The notes under the pieces are model-generated. The model made no database searches. It worked only from the letters and a program-made list of their open reading frames with translations, and was not told the DNA's origin. Positions 26,036 to 34,200 of a DNA stretch of 56,904 nt are shown here, in pieces. A program made the position numbers and the translations under genes. Position 1 is the first letter of the stretch. Each line of letters starts with the position of its first letter. The stretch comes from Intestinimonas sp. (lineage in GTDB: Bacteria > Bacillota > Clostridia > Oscillospirales > Oscillospiraceae): assembly GCF_026169115.1 (NCBI RefSeq), contig NZ_JAPFEA010000054.1:1-56904 (forward strand). Direction: 5' to 3'.

Positions 26036-26514
26036 AGTTCCAACGCCATATCCTCATCAAGCTCTTTCTGTCCGTCATTCTCCATTTGAGTGGTCGATTC
26101 CTGTTCTTCCTCCAATCCCATCAGCTTCATAAAGATGGCGTTTGCAACACACGGATCAAGCTCCGTGACATATCGGGTAGTCGGGTCAACATGGTTTTGA
26201 TCTCTCGTCGTTCGGGCGTCCGGGAAATCGGTCTGTCCGGCCCGGTCAAGCACCGCCTGATCGAAGCGGGAATCCCATTCGGAAAACTGGATGGTGCGGG
26301 AGAGGACATAGATCGCCCGCTCCACACCGTACAAGCGCACCAGCTCTCCAATGAAGAAATCCAATTCCCGGCTGTTCATAGCGGTCATGGTCTTGTCCTG
26401 AATGAAATTCCGGCAGTCCATGTTGATATTGTAACTATCGCACCAAAGAGCTGCCTCATTTCTGCGGCTGGCTTCTTCCAGCGACGGATAGTAAATGGGA
26501 ATAGTTGCGTACAT
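26032..26514 (-). CDS. DUF3849-like cargo protein with LEL tail
   Basis: 160 residues from the ATG at 26514, overlapping the PrgI stop (TGATG). It begins MYATIPIYYPSLEEASRRNE and contains NMDCRNFIQDKTMTAMNSRE. The layout matches DUF3849-type proteins of Firmicutes ICEs. The C-terminus is acidic and ends ELDEDMALEL-stop, the shared tail. Function unknown. Confidence 0.65.
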   Translation of the reverse strand: MYATIPIYYPSLEEASRRNEAALWCDSYNINMDCRNFIQDKTMTAMNSRELDFFIGELVRLYGVERAIYVLSRTIQFSEWDSRFDQAVLDRAGQTDFPDARTTRDQNHVDPTTRYVTELDPCVANAIFMKLMGLEEEQESTTQMENDGQKELDEDMALEL

Positions 26515-26837
26515 CACTCAAGCCCCCATTCGTCCCCGTAGCGGTACGGGTAGATTTTTTGCCCGCGCAGGAACCGCACCAAATTCTGCACTTGATCCAC
26601 CACGGATAAATTGCTCTGGTCCCTGGTGGTCATCATCACCGAGCCAAAGATACCGGCCAGCGCCAGAACCACGGTGGTGGTCACATTGGCGGTGAACAGC
26701 CAGACCAGGGCGGCCACGCCACCCATCGCCATGGAACCAACCAACGCCTGAAAGAGCTGTTTTTTCCCAAAGCCTGTGAACAGCTCCGCCTCCGGCTTCA
26801 CGCCCAGAGGGATATACAGTTTCAAATCCTCGTCCAT
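26514..26837 (-). CDS. PrgI-family conjugation protein
   Basis: 107 residues from the ATG at 26837 with GGAGG upstream. Two spans (ALVGSMAMGGVAALVWLF, VVLALAGIFGSVMM) with LYIPLGVKPEAELFTGFGKK before them. This is the PrgI/VirB3-like pattern of Gram-positive T4SS: an inner-membrane partner of VirB4. C-terminus YRYGDEWGLE. Confidence 0.82.
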   Translation of the reverse strand: MDEDLKLYIPLGVKPEAELFTGFGKKQLFQALVGSMAMGGVAALVWLFTANVTTTVVLALAGIFGSVMMTTRDQSNLSVVDQVQNLVRFLRGQKIYPYRYGDEWGLE

Positions 26838-26846
26838 TCGCACCTC

Positions 26847-27056
26847 CTACGAATAGTAATACAAAATCAGGTCTTTGATCTGCCAGATGGATTCCGCGAT
26901 CACATAGAAGATCACGGTATTGCGGGCGCGTTTTTTGTACTGCGCCGCCTGCTCCTCGGCGGCTGCCAGCCGCACCATGCAGTAGATAAACCTTGCCACG
27001 GCGCCCACGCGCACCAGCAGGATGATGGCCTTTGAAAGATCGTCCATTGTTACCAT
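26847..27056 (-). CDS. Small membrane protein of the T4SS operon
   Basis: 69 residues: MDDLSKAIILLVRVGAVARF, a basic middle (QYKKRARN) and a second hydrophobic stretch VIFYVIAESIWQIKDLIL. ATG behind GAGGTG. Position between VirB6-like and PrgI genes suggests a channel component. No named family recalled with certainty. Confidence 0.6.
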   Translation of the reverse strand: MVTMDDLSKAIILLVRVGAVARFIYCMVRLAAAEEQAAQYKKRARNTVIFYVIAESIWQIKDLILYYYS

Positions 27057-27067
27057 CCGCCGTCACC

Positions 27068-27904
27068 TCACTTTCCCATGCCCTTGACCATCTGCACCAG
27101 ACGCACGGAATGGTATGCGTTATTGACGATGGCTCCGCCACCGCCGCCTCCGGTTGTAACGATAAACTCCTGAAGGAACTTCGGCGTCCGCACAGCCAGA
27201 ATCATGCAGGCCACGCCCCAGAAGATGTGCATATTCATCATCAGCCCCACGCCCAGCTTGGCGAGGGCGATTTGGATAATCACCGAAAGGGCAGATTGAA
27301 AGAACTTGCTCATGTACGGCTTGAACACGCCCTTGTCGTTGTCAATCAGGCCCACACAGGCCAGGGGCATCCCCACCCGCAAAATCAAAATCTCCAGCCC
27401 CCGCATAAGGAACTGAAAGTAGAGGATAAAGTACACGATGACGAACACCAGCCCAAAGATGGCAGTCACAAGGCCGAGCGTGGAAATACCAGACACCCAT
27501 CCCGCCCAGTCATAGGCGGTGGCAAGGCCAATGGCCTCCAGCATCTTGTCGCTCATTTCCTCCACGATCCTGGCAAGCCAGCCATACATGGTGGGGAAAC
27601 AGACCGCCACGGCCATCGCCTTGAAAAAGTTTGTCAACAGGGCAATCGGTTCTTCGTCTGCGTCGCCATCGGACCACAGTACATAGGTTTCAAAGCCCTT
27701 TTTGAGAAATTTCAGGATGATAAGCGATACGCCAAAGCCAAACACAATATCAAACAGGGCTTCAAACAGATCAACACCGGCCAATGTGGACATATACTGC
27801 TCCGCGTACAGGGTCAGCGGTACGATACCCTCCATCAGCCCGTCGATGTAGGCAATGGCTCCGTTGAGCAGGGCGACGATCAGCAGAACCAGAATATATT
27901 CCAA
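27068..27904 (-). CDS. VirB6/TrbL-like polytopic conjugation protein
   Basis: 278 residues with at least five hydrophobic segments (YILVLLIVALLNGAIAYIDG, FGFGVSLIILKFL, LVTAIFGLVFVIVYFILYF and two more). The Gly-rich C-terminal loop TTGGGGGGAIV is typical of Clostridial TrbL-like proteins (DUF6102 type). It forms the inner-membrane part of the DNA channel. TTG start behind GGAGG. Confidence 0.78.
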   Translation of the reverse strand: MEYILVLLIVALLNGAIAYIDGLMEGIVPLTLYAEQYMSTLAGVDLFEALFDIVFGFGVSLIILKFLKKGFETYVLWSDGDADEEPIALLTNFFKAMAVAVCFPTMYGWLARIVEEMSDKMLEAIGLATAYDWAGWVSGISTLGLVTAIFGLVFVIVYFILYFQFLMRGLEILILRVGMPLACVGLIDNDKGVFKPYMSKFFQSALSVIIQIALAKLGVGLMMNMHIFWGVACMILAVRTPKFLQEFIVTTGGGGGGAIVNNAYHSVRLVQMVKGMGK

Positions 27905-27974
27905 CCAGCGGCCACCTCCTTTCCGGGGGCGGCCGGGGCCGCCCCTTTGTCATGTGAGTTGAAAACGGGGCGGA

Positions 27975-28259
27975 TCAGGCGGCAGGCGTCCCGCCGCCAT
28001 CCTCCGCCAGCGTCCGGTCATATTCAGCCAGCACAACAGCGGACAGCTTCTCCCGCAGCTCCTTCGTCATAGGGAAGCACTGTTCCGTCCATTCACCCTT
28101 CACATTCCTGCGGCTGGGCAGGGACACGAACAGCCCCTTTTCTCCCTCTACCACCCGGACATTCTTCACCAGAAAGCAATCGTCCAGGATGACGCTGCTC
28201 ACCGCCCGCAGCTTGTCGGGACCGCTGAACAGTTTCTTGATCTCTGCCGTAAATTCCAT
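27975..28259 (-). CDS. SpoVG-like protein
   Basis: 94 residues from the ATG at 28259 behind GGGAGG. VSSVILDDCFLVKNVRVVEG and LFVSLPSRRNVKGEWTEQCF match SpoVG, a small RNA/DNA-binding regulator. ICE copies are common and are thought to act as regulators. The upstream spacer carries a terminator hairpin. The 27905-27974 spacer downstream holds a GC-rich hairpin (about 27923-27945) and no gene. Confidence 0.82.
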   Translation of the reverse strand: MEFTAEIKKLFSGPDKLRAVSSVILDDCFLVKNVRVVEGEKGLFVSLPSRRNVKGEWTEQCFPMTKELREKLSAVVLAEYDRTLAEDGGGTPAA

Positions 28260-28273
28260 GAGAAAACCTCCCT

Positions 28274-28307
28274 GATAAAAAATACGGCGGGGCATAGCGC
28301 CCCGCCG
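28274..28307 (-). terminator. Rho-independent terminator after the prepilin-like gene
   Basis: Perfect 9-base GC-rich inverted repeat (28285-28293 with 28299-28307), followed on the minus strand by TATTTTTT. Lies between the prepilin-like gene and the SpoVG-like gene. A strong hairpin here would boost the upstream pilin genes relative to downstream ones. Confidence 0.75.
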
Positions 28308-28320
28308 GTCATGTCGGACA

Positions 28321-28584
28321 TCAGCCCGCGTAATCGAACATATCCTTGATGCGCTGGGTAATTGTGGGCAGCACGGTGCTGTCCACAATGAGGTAGAGGC
28401 CCGCCAGAATCAGCGCGCCCAGGACAATGGAAATCAGCACCGTGATCGCCACATCAAGGGTGCCCTGCCCCTCACGGTTTACCAGCGCATCCTTCGTGCG
28501 GCCTGCCAGCTCACGGGTCTTCTGCTTGGCCGTCCAGATGGAAGTCATAGCCTTAACCTGAGTGTTGCGGATAAAATTAGCCAT
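28321..28584 (-). CDS. Flp-like prepilin (DUF6133-type)
   Basis: 87 residues, ATG behind AGGAGG. A basic leader of about 38 residues (TAKQKTRELAGRTKDALVNR) ends EG, followed by QGTLDVAITVLISIVLGALI, a hydrophobic pilin helix with Asp at mature position 5 where Flp pilins have Glu. The mature part is about 48 residues, the size of a Flp pilin. Best major-pilin candidate for the Tad system, but placed in the T4SS block. Alternatively a channel subunit. Confidence 0.6.
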   Translation of the reverse strand: MANFIRNTQVKAMTSIWTAKQKTRELAGRTKDALVNREGQGTLDVAITVLISIVLGALILAGLYLIVDSTVLPTITQRIKDMFDYAG

Positions 28585-28660
28585 AAATTTTCCTCCTATT
28601 GATGAATTGATTTACTTAGTAAGGCGTGATAATCGCCTGTACTACGAAAGCGGCCCCGGC

Positions 28661-29023
28661 TTACTGATAGTAGCCGAGGATCAGGTTCAGGGTGGCGGAA
28701 CCCAAAACGGCGCCGATGCAGGACACCACCGCCACCACAATGCGGTTGTTCCACTTCTTCTGGTCCATCTCGTCGGCCATGCCGCGCCGGATGCAGAAGT
28801 AGATGATAAGCAGGCCGGACACCACCGGGGCCAGGACCATGAGCCATGTAGTCAGGTCGCCAATCAACTGCTCGGTGCCCGTCACGATCTGGCTGTCCTC
28901 CACACCAGCCGCATAAGCCGGTGCGGACATGAAAAAAGAGGCGGCAAGTGTGGAAAGACCGACACCTGCCGCCCGGACGGACTTGTGCAGCCCGCCCATC
29001 GTCTGTTTTACTTTTTCTTTCAT
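28661..29023 (-). CDS. VirB2-like conjugal pilin
   Basis: 120 residues from the ATG at 29023 (AGGAGGTTTCG upstream). A signal sequence (GVGLSTLAASFFMSAPAYAA) is followed by two hydrophobic stretches (LMVLAPVVSGLLIIYFCIRR, VVAVVSCIGAVLGSATLNLI) around DEMDQKKWNN. This is the TrbC/VirB2-like layout (Mbov_0395 type). It probably forms the T4SS extracellular filament or channel lining. Confidence 0.78.
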   Translation of the reverse strand: MKEKVKQTMGGLHKSVRAAGVGLSTLAASFFMSAPAYAAGVEDSQIVTGTEQLIGDLTTWLMVLAPVVSGLLIIYFCIRRGMADEMDQKKWNNRIVVAVVSCIGAVLGSATLNLILGYYQ

Positions 29024-29039
29024 CGAAACCTCCTGAAAT

Positions 29040-30596
29040 TTAATCATCATCAGAAGCGCCGCCCCCTGTGTTTTTCTGCTGGGCGAGGCGGCGCATGATG
29101 TCCTTTTGATAGTAGACCCAGATATTCCACAATGCGATTTCCTGTTTGGTATCCGTGATAATGGGCCGTTTGTTTTCCCGTTCCTCCCGTAGCTTACGGT
29201 TATGCTCCATGTCGCCCATGCCCAGCATTTGATTGAATAACCATTTGGAGAGGTCGGGGGCGTACATCATGGCTGGATGGTCCCGGCTGGTGATGATCTG
29301 ATAGGGCCGCTTGACGCGCCGGACCTCATCCGTATTGAGCAGCTTACGCTCCGTCAGACTGACGCTCTGGGAGCTGGATGGCGTGGTGAACCGCCCGTTG
29401 CTGGCCGAGAGCTGGTAGCTGGAAGTGGTGTAGGTGCCCAGCTTGTCCGACATTTCCCGCAGTGTTTCCGGGTCGTCGCTTTGCAGATAGGCCCATATCT
29501 GGCAGTTGCCCTTGATGGTGTTGGCGATATTGTCGCTGTACTTTTCCTTGAGCTGGTCGAACCCCTGCACATAGAGGGCGTAGCGCATCCCGCGTCCGGC
29601 CGCAACGGTGAGCTTGTTCGTCATATCGCTGATGGGGGTAAAATTCCCGAACTCATCCAGCAGGAAATTCACCCGCCGTTCCAGCCGCCCGCCCCGCTTG
29701 TCCGCCGCCTCCGCCAAAAGCTCATACTGCTGGGACACAATGAGAGAGGCAATCGGGTAAAAGGTGGTTTTCTCGTCCGGCAGGATCACAAAGAGCGCCT
29801 GCCTTTTGCGCCCCAAATCCGTAAGGGTAAAATCACTGGCATGGGTGATGGAGTAAATGGATTTCGAGGTAAACAGCCGCAGGGTGGTGAGGGCGGAGGT
29901 GTAAAAGCTGCCTCTGGTGCGGGACGGGGCCACATCGGAGATGGAGAGCAGCGCCCGCGCCGGGTGCGTTGGCGACTGCTTTTTCAGATACTCCAGCAGG
30001 GGCATTTTGTTCCCAATGGTGCGGCACATCTCGGAAATAAACCAATACACATTTGTCATGTTCTGAAACTCCGGCCGCTTCTGGTTATCGCACACCACGC
30101 AAAGAATGGCAGCCGCTATGATGGAACATTCACCGTTCGTCCAAATCTTTTCGCCCTCCGGCTTACCAACCAGATTGTTGGTCAAATCCCAGGCCAGCAT
30201 TTCCGCCCGGTCGGTGTCGCCCTCGTTGATGGCGTCAATGACCGGCTGGAGCAGATTGTAGCGCATACTCTTGGCCGGGTTCTTGAAGTCCAGCACCAGC
30301 ACTTCATATCCCAGCTTTTTCAGAAATTCAGAGGTGTAGTGGAATAGCTCGGCCTTTGGGTCCGAACAGAAGATGGACTCTCCGGCAAGCCCCAGAAGGC
30401 AGATGCTCTCCAGCACCAGGCAGCGGGATTTGCCGGAACGGGTGGCGCCCACGCAGAGCAGATGGCAGTCATCTCCGACAAAATAGATTTTTTCCTTGTC
30501 GCCCTCCTTTTTCATGCCCACCACCACGCCGCCCTTCGTCAGCGGGGGAAGCGGTGCGTTCTTGGGAATCACTTTGGGATGCAGATTCAGTTTCAT
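29040..30596 (-). CDS. VirD4-like coupling ATPase, nucleotide-binding half
   Basis: 518 residues, ATG behind GGAGGTG. Walker A VGATRSGKSRCLVL is near 54 and Walker B NFLLDEFGNFTPI near 315, with later motifs HPAMMYAPDLSKWLF. It matches CD1115-type VirD4 coupling proteins, but the N-terminal membrane spans and the GSARW motif are missing. They are encoded by the separate gene at 31165-31611. The coupling protein brings relaxase-bound DNA, and any protein substrates, to the channel. Confidence 0.88.
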   Translation of the reverse strand: MKLNLHPKVIPKNAPLPPLTKGGVVVGMKKEGDKEKIYFVGDDCHLLCVGATRSGKSRCLVLESICLLGLAGESIFCSDPKAELFHYTSEFLKKLGYEVLVLDFKNPAKSMRYNLLQPVIDAINEGDTDRAEMLAWDLTNNLVGKPEGEKIWTNGECSIIAAAILCVVCDNQKRPEFQNMTNVYWFISEMCRTIGNKMPLLEYLKKQSPTHPARALLSISDVAPSRTRGSFYTSALTTLRLFTSKSIYSITHASDFTLTDLGRKRQALFVILPDEKTTFYPIASLIVSQQYELLAEAADKRGGRLERRVNFLLDEFGNFTPISDMTNKLTVAAGRGMRYALYVQGFDQLKEKYSDNIANTIKGNCQIWAYLQSDDPETLREMSDKLGTYTTSSYQLSASNGRFTTPSSSQSVSLTERKLLNTDEVRRVKRPYQIITSRDHPAMMYAPDLSKWLFNQMLGMGDMEHNRKLREERENKRPIITDTKQEIALWNIWVYYQKDIMRRLAQQKNTGGGASDDD

Positions 30597-30607
30597 TTTC
30601 TCACCTC

Positions 30608-31057
30608 CTACAGCTCAAGTTCTTCGGGTTCCTCCGACACTGTATCTATGAGGCAGTCCGGTTCGATTTCCGCATCAATCAGGAAGGAGTCCAAAAACTT
30701 TCTTATTTTTTCAGGTGTTTCTTCTTCACGGATATGAATATCACCATAGACCGGAATGGTATAACGGTAATCGTATGAACCATAAATCTGGCTGAGTTCA
30801 TGCAGGATTTCTTTGCTCTCGTTTTCGCCGCCCTGAGCGACAGCACCGTGGCGGGTTAAAAAGAAAGTACTACAATGTTCGCCAGAGGAATACAAATCAA
30901 TCCCGAACAATCCTACACAAAGTTTCCCAGTTGATTTTGACTGCAATACGCCAGAAAGAATAGCGAAGTCAAGATCGCTGTGGCAGGATAAACACTCGCC
31001 ATAAATTTGGCGTGCTGCTTCATGCAGGTCATAAAGAACAATTTTCGCATAAACCAT
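30608..31057 (-). CDS. Hypothetical cargo protein with ELEL tail, between the two VirD4 genes
   Basis: 149 residues from MVYAKIVLYDLHEAARQIYG. The frame is open and coding-like further upstream (NFYIEYINRNILPEIDYERL) with no ATG/GTG/TTG. A GAGGTGATG site lies a few bases before an ATA codon, suggesting a lost or unusual start. No domain recognised. C-terminus is acidic and ends SEEPEELEL-stop, the shared tail; the stop codon overlaps the Shine-Dalgarno of the VirD4 ATPase gene. Confidence 0.6.
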   Translation of the reverse strand: MVYAKIVLYDLHEAARQIYGECLSCHSDLDFAILSGVLQSKSTGKLCVGLFGIDLYSSGEHCSTFFLTRHGAVAQGGENESKEILHELSQIYGSYDYRYTIPVYGDIHIREEETPEKIRKFLDSFLIDAEIEPDCLIDTVSEEPEELEL

Positions 31058-31164
31058 TTTTTCAGTATCATAAGACTTCCATAGTCTTTCATAGTCGATC
31101 TCAGGAAGAATATTACGGTTGATGTATTCGATATAAAAATTGCAGCAGTCTATTTTTCATCACC

Positions 31165-31611
31165 TCATTTTTTCAAAAAGTCAAGCCCTTCATATCCGTT
31201 TTTTAACAGCTCCCGGATGGCCGGGTCATGTGGGTCCAGGGTGAAGCTGTCAAAGGCTCTTTCCTTTTCCGCGTCGCTCATCCAGCGGGCCGAGCCATGC
31301 TGATACTGGCCCACTGCTTTGGGAGTCTTGATCTCCGGCGTGATGGTGTCCAGGTCGGATTCATAGGGCCGCATATTGGTGAGAAAGAACATCACGGCCA
31401 GCACACACACAAACCCTTGCAGGCAGAGGTACAGCATCAAGTGCTGGCGGCTGGAAAACAGGCTGGCAAGGCAGTCCCCGATGGGAAGAAGGGACAGCCG
31501 GGTGATCTCCCTTGTCAACAGACCGTGAACTGCTGTGGAGAAAAACAGATTCAAGACTGCACCGGAAGCAAAAATCAGCCCGCAGATCAGCAGCTTTCCT
31601 TTGGTTCTCAT
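31165..31611 (-). CDS. VirD4 N-terminal membrane domain as a separate protein
   Basis: 148 residues: two spans (LLICGLIFASGAVLNLFFST and LMLYLCLQGFVCVLAVMFFL) with a linker, then AVGQYQHGSARWMSDAEK. GSARW is the motif that in fused VirD4/TraG coupling proteins stands between the membrane and ATPase domains. This gene ends soon after it; the ATPase domain is at 29040-30596. It overlaps the previous stop (CTATGAG). Confidence 0.7.
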   Translation of the reverse strand: MRTKGKLLICGLIFASGAVLNLFFSTAVHGLLTREITRLSLLPIGDCLASLFSSRQHLMLYLCLQGFVCVLAVMFFLTNMRPYESDLDTITPEIKTPKAVGQYQHGSARWMSDAEKERAFDSFTLDPHDPAIRELLKNGYEGLDFLKK

Positions 31612-32321
31612 AGCTCCAATTCCTCCCCAGCCTCCAACTCAAGGGCAAGGTCCTGTACGGCGGTCTCCAGCGCAGCTTCCGCCACTTCGCTGCGGATCGG
31701 CTTGTCCGCGATCCATGCTGCCAGACTTTCCGGCTTTACAATACCGTAAAAGTCCTTTCGCTCCCAGTGAATGTACCGCCCATCCAGCAGGTTTTCCGCA
31801 TAGACTGCCTGCCCTCTGGCCCCATAAGTGCAGCCAAACCCGTCACGGGCATACCACAGGGAATCGTCTGCGGTCAAATCCATGCTGTTCCCGTAAGCCT
31901 CCGGTTTTAGGACAAGAATCTGTCTCTCATAGCCGCTCTGGTCGCTGCCCGCTATGCAATCATCCAGTCCCAGGAGTCGGTCCTGCTGACGGATTTTGAC
32001 CTTTTCCCGCACCTGTTCTTCCGGCACATAGAAAATGGGCATATAGAGCTTCTTTGCAAGTTCAATTTCTTCCCGCATCCCGGAAGAAATGGTGCCGCCC
32101 AATACCCAGAGGTCATCGCAGCGCCACATCAGGTCGCGGCCCATCGCCAATCCCTTTTCCCGCTGCTCCGGCTGTTCATCATCCAGATATTGTGTGAAGA
32201 TCGTGTGGGGCGCCAAAGGGATCACGCCACAGGATGCCGCATAAGCACAATAGTCCCTTGCTCTTTGGATATTCCGTTCCACATCCCCGCGCAGGGGGGA
32301 CGAGATATAAACCAACCGCAA
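31608..32321 (-). CDS. DUF4406 (deoxyribosyltransferase-fold) protein with ELEL tail
   Basis: 237 residues, TTG start behind AGGTGAG. Residues 1-115 form a DUF4406-type nucleoside-deoxyribosyltransferase fold: VYISSPLRGDVERNIQRARD, GVIPLAPHTIFTQYLDD, LWVLGGTISSGMREEIELAK. The C-terminal half (LKPEAYGNSMDLTADDSLWY) is unrecognised. It ends LELEAGEELEL-stop, the shared acidic tail. May handle nucleotides or signals. Confidence 0.72.
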   Translation of the reverse strand: MRLVYISSPLRGDVERNIQRARDYCAYAASCGVIPLAPHTIFTQYLDDEQPEQREKGLAMGRDLMWRCDDLWVLGGTISSGMREEIELAKKLYMPIFYVPEEQVREKVKIRQQDRLLGLDDCIAGSDQSGYERQILVLKPEAYGNSMDLTADDSLWYARDGFGCTYGARGQAVYAENLLDGRYIHWERKDFYGIVKPESLAAWIADKPIRSEVAEAALETAVQDLALELEAGEELEL

Positions 32322-32329
32322 TTTCTCAC

Positions 32330-32698
32330 CTACCTTTCCAAATCCAACCCATCCAGCTCATAGTCTGAAACAGGCGGTTCAAAGGCCGTATCATAGGCCA
32401 CATCATCCAACTGCCGGATTGCGTCCAGTCGGGCCGCCGCCTGCGGATCGGTGACAAGTTCCTGCTCCAGCAGGGCATCCGCAACAATGGCGTTGGAAAC
32501 CGGGTCGGTGAAACAAAGGTTTTCTCCATCCTGTGTGGCCTGCTCCACCACCGATTCCGACAGAATTTCCTCGGCCACAGCCTTCGGCACTTCCAGACCC
32601 CGTTTTTTCGTACCGACGATCTCATAAATACCCACGGCGATCTCTCCGCAGGTGATGATGTTGCCCCATATATCGGGATTTGGGCGCCCGTCACGCAT
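32330..32698 (-). CDS. Hypothetical cargo protein
   Basis: 122 residues, acidic and mostly helical; begins MRDGRPNPDIWGNIITCGEI. No membrane segment. Ends VSDYELDGLDLER-stop, which resembles the shared acidic tail but adds an Arg. ATG behind GGAGGTG; overlaps its upstream neighbour by 8 bases. Not recognised. Confidence 0.6.
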   Translation of the reverse strand: MRDGRPNPDIWGNIITCGEIAVGIYEIVGTKKRGLEVPKAVAEEILSESVVEQATQDGENLCFTDPVSNAIVADALLEQELVTDPQAAARLDAIRQLDDVAYDTAFEPPVSDYELDGLDLER

Positions 32699-32978
32699 AT
32701 CTCACACCTCCATCTTCCTCATAGGGCATAAACGCAATCACGGAGAGATAATCTGTACCCAGCCGTCGCAAAAGGGCGTCCTGATGCTCCATGACCTGAT
32801 CCACCACATTTTCAGGGCAGTAGCGCATCAGGTCGCGCACATATTCGCCCACATCCAGCCCGATGGGGTGCGCCAGATATTCCTCATCCGTCATGCCATC
32901 AAGCTGCTGGTTCAGGCTGTGCTTATACATGAGAAACCGAGCGATAGCGATAGTTTGATTTCGCTTGCTGTTCATCAT
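32691..32978 (-). CDS. Hypothetical small helical protein
   Basis: 95 residues: MMNSKRNQTIAIARFLMYKH, LDGMTDEEYLAHPIGLDVGE, and YCPENVVDQVMEHQDALLRR. ATG behind GGAGG. Helical and soluble; no family recognised. Lies in a run of coupled cargo genes. Confidence 0.55.
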   Translation of the reverse strand: MMNSKRNQTIAIARFLMYKHSLNQQLDGMTDEEYLAHPIGLDVGEYVRDLMRYCPENVVDQVMEHQDALLRRLGTDYLSVIAFMPYEEDGGVRYA

Positions 32979-32981
32979 AGG

Positions 32982-33665
32982 CTATCCTCCAAGCTCCATT
33001 TCATCACTCAGACCAAATTCCATATCAAAATCAAAGTCCATATCTGCCTCTCGCAGCTCCGGCATAATTTCCTCGATTTTGTCAAGAATCCGCTCCACGG
33101 ATTCACGGGCATCATTGGAAACATCCTGATCGAGTATGCTCATTTTGACAAGTCCGGCGTGAAGGACCCTCAGTTCTTCCTCGCTGAACAGGGCCTTTTC
33201 GTCCACCAGGCCACTGCGCTTGGCAAAGTCCTGACCGGCAAACTCTTTATTATAAAAGACCTGACGGGCCAGCATTTCCCCAGAATCTGGGGCTGTGCGG
33301 TAGGTGGAGAACACATAGCCGAACAGGTGATGCTCCTTGCAGGCCAGAGTCACGCCGTTGTATTCCGCCAGTTTGTAGGAACCGTTGGGCAGCTTTTCGT
33401 TAGCGTCCGTGTAGGGGCAGTCCCGGCAGATGCCCGCTTTCGCCGCCGTGTTCTGGGCGGTGTCGTTGATAAGCCGCATGACCTTATCCTTCACAGCGAT
33501 AAACGGGTTCTGGATCACCGTATCCGCCTTGGAGAAGTAGGCCACAAGCTGATTTTTATAATAGATGTCCGCAATATAATCCGAAGATTGGGACCGTTTT
33601 ACATCAAAGCCCTTTCGGGCGAGCTGTTCAAAGAACAGACGGTAAAAATCTGTTTTGCTCCGCAA
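32982..33665 (-). CDS. Hypothetical cargo protein with acidic tail and Cys/His motif
   Basis: 227 residues, TTG start behind AAAGGAGG. N-terminus MRSKTDFYRLFFEQLARKGF. The middle contains CRDCPYTDANEKL followed by CKEHHLFGY, a possible metal site. The C-terminus is strongly acidic (MDFDFDMEFGLSDEMELGG), ending one motif short of the exact shared tail (MEL plus GG). Function unknown. Confidence 0.6.
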   Translation of the reverse strand: MRSKTDFYRLFFEQLARKGFDVKRSQSSDYIADIYYKNQLVAYFSKADTVIQNPFIAVKDKVMRLINDTAQNTAAKAGICRDCPYTDANEKLPNGSYKLAEYNGVTLACKEHHLFGYVFSTYRTAPDSGEMLARQVFYNKEFAGQDFAKRSGLVDEKALFSEEELRVLHAGLVKMSILDQDVSNDARESVERILDKIEEIMPELREADMDFDFDMEFGLSDEMELGG

Positions 33666-33682
33666 CCGGCAATCCTCCTTTC

Positions 33683-34009
33683 TTACGAGTAACCTTTTTG
33701 TTTCATCACCTTTTTGAGAACTTCAATGAAATCAAAAATCCGTTCCGCCGCCGCCTGATTCTGGGGATAGGTGTGCGGCAGGGGCGGGCGCTTCTTCCGC
33801 TTCAGATCGTACCAGAGGCACCCTCCGTCTTTTTGGCTGGGAAACATACAGGATGGAACGGAAGTCCGTAAAGTAAAAGGGCACCCCCAGCAGGGATGCC
33901 CTTTGGGGTACTCATACAGCCGGGCCGTCAGGCGGGTCACGCCATAAGACCCACTTGGGACAGACACCGGTACCCCGTTATGCTTATAAGCCGTTGTTAC
34001 TGTGTTCAT
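33683..34009 (-). CDS. Hypothetical cysteine-containing protein
   Basis: 108 residues, ATG behind AAGGAG. Contains HPCWGCPFTLRTSVPSCMF and GGCLWYDLK, giving four to five Cys that could bind zinc, and a helical basic C-terminus (EVLKKVMKQKGYS). No named family recalled. Upstream (34010-34150) is a spacer with no gene. Confidence 0.5.
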   Translation of the reverse strand: MNTVTTAYKHNGVPVSVPSGSYGVTRLTARLYEYPKGHPCWGCPFTLRTSVPSCMFPSQKDGGCLWYDLKRKKRPPLPHTYPQNQAAAERIFDFIEVLKKVMKQKGYS

Positions 34010-34149
34010 CCAAACTCCTTTCTCGAACCGGGCGGCCGGTTGTTTGATTTGTCGGACATAGAAGCGGGAGTAAAAGCAGAGAGAGTCGTCAACTTTTTCA
34101 AGCGACTTTTATCGGCAAGTATCAACTTTTCAAAAAATATCGAGGTTGA

Positions 34150-34183
34150 AAAGAAAATGCCCGCCTGATAAACAGGCGAGCAT
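34150..34183 (-). terminator. Rho-independent terminator of the DUF4143 ATPase gene
   Basis: Inverted repeat with one mismatch (ATGC-C-CGCCTG, five-base loop, CAGGCG-A-GCAT; 34157-34183). On the minus strand it is followed by a T-rich stretch (TTTTC). It starts shortly after the ATPase stop codon. Confidence 0.7.
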
Positions 34184-34200
34184 TTCATTGAGCTGTATCT

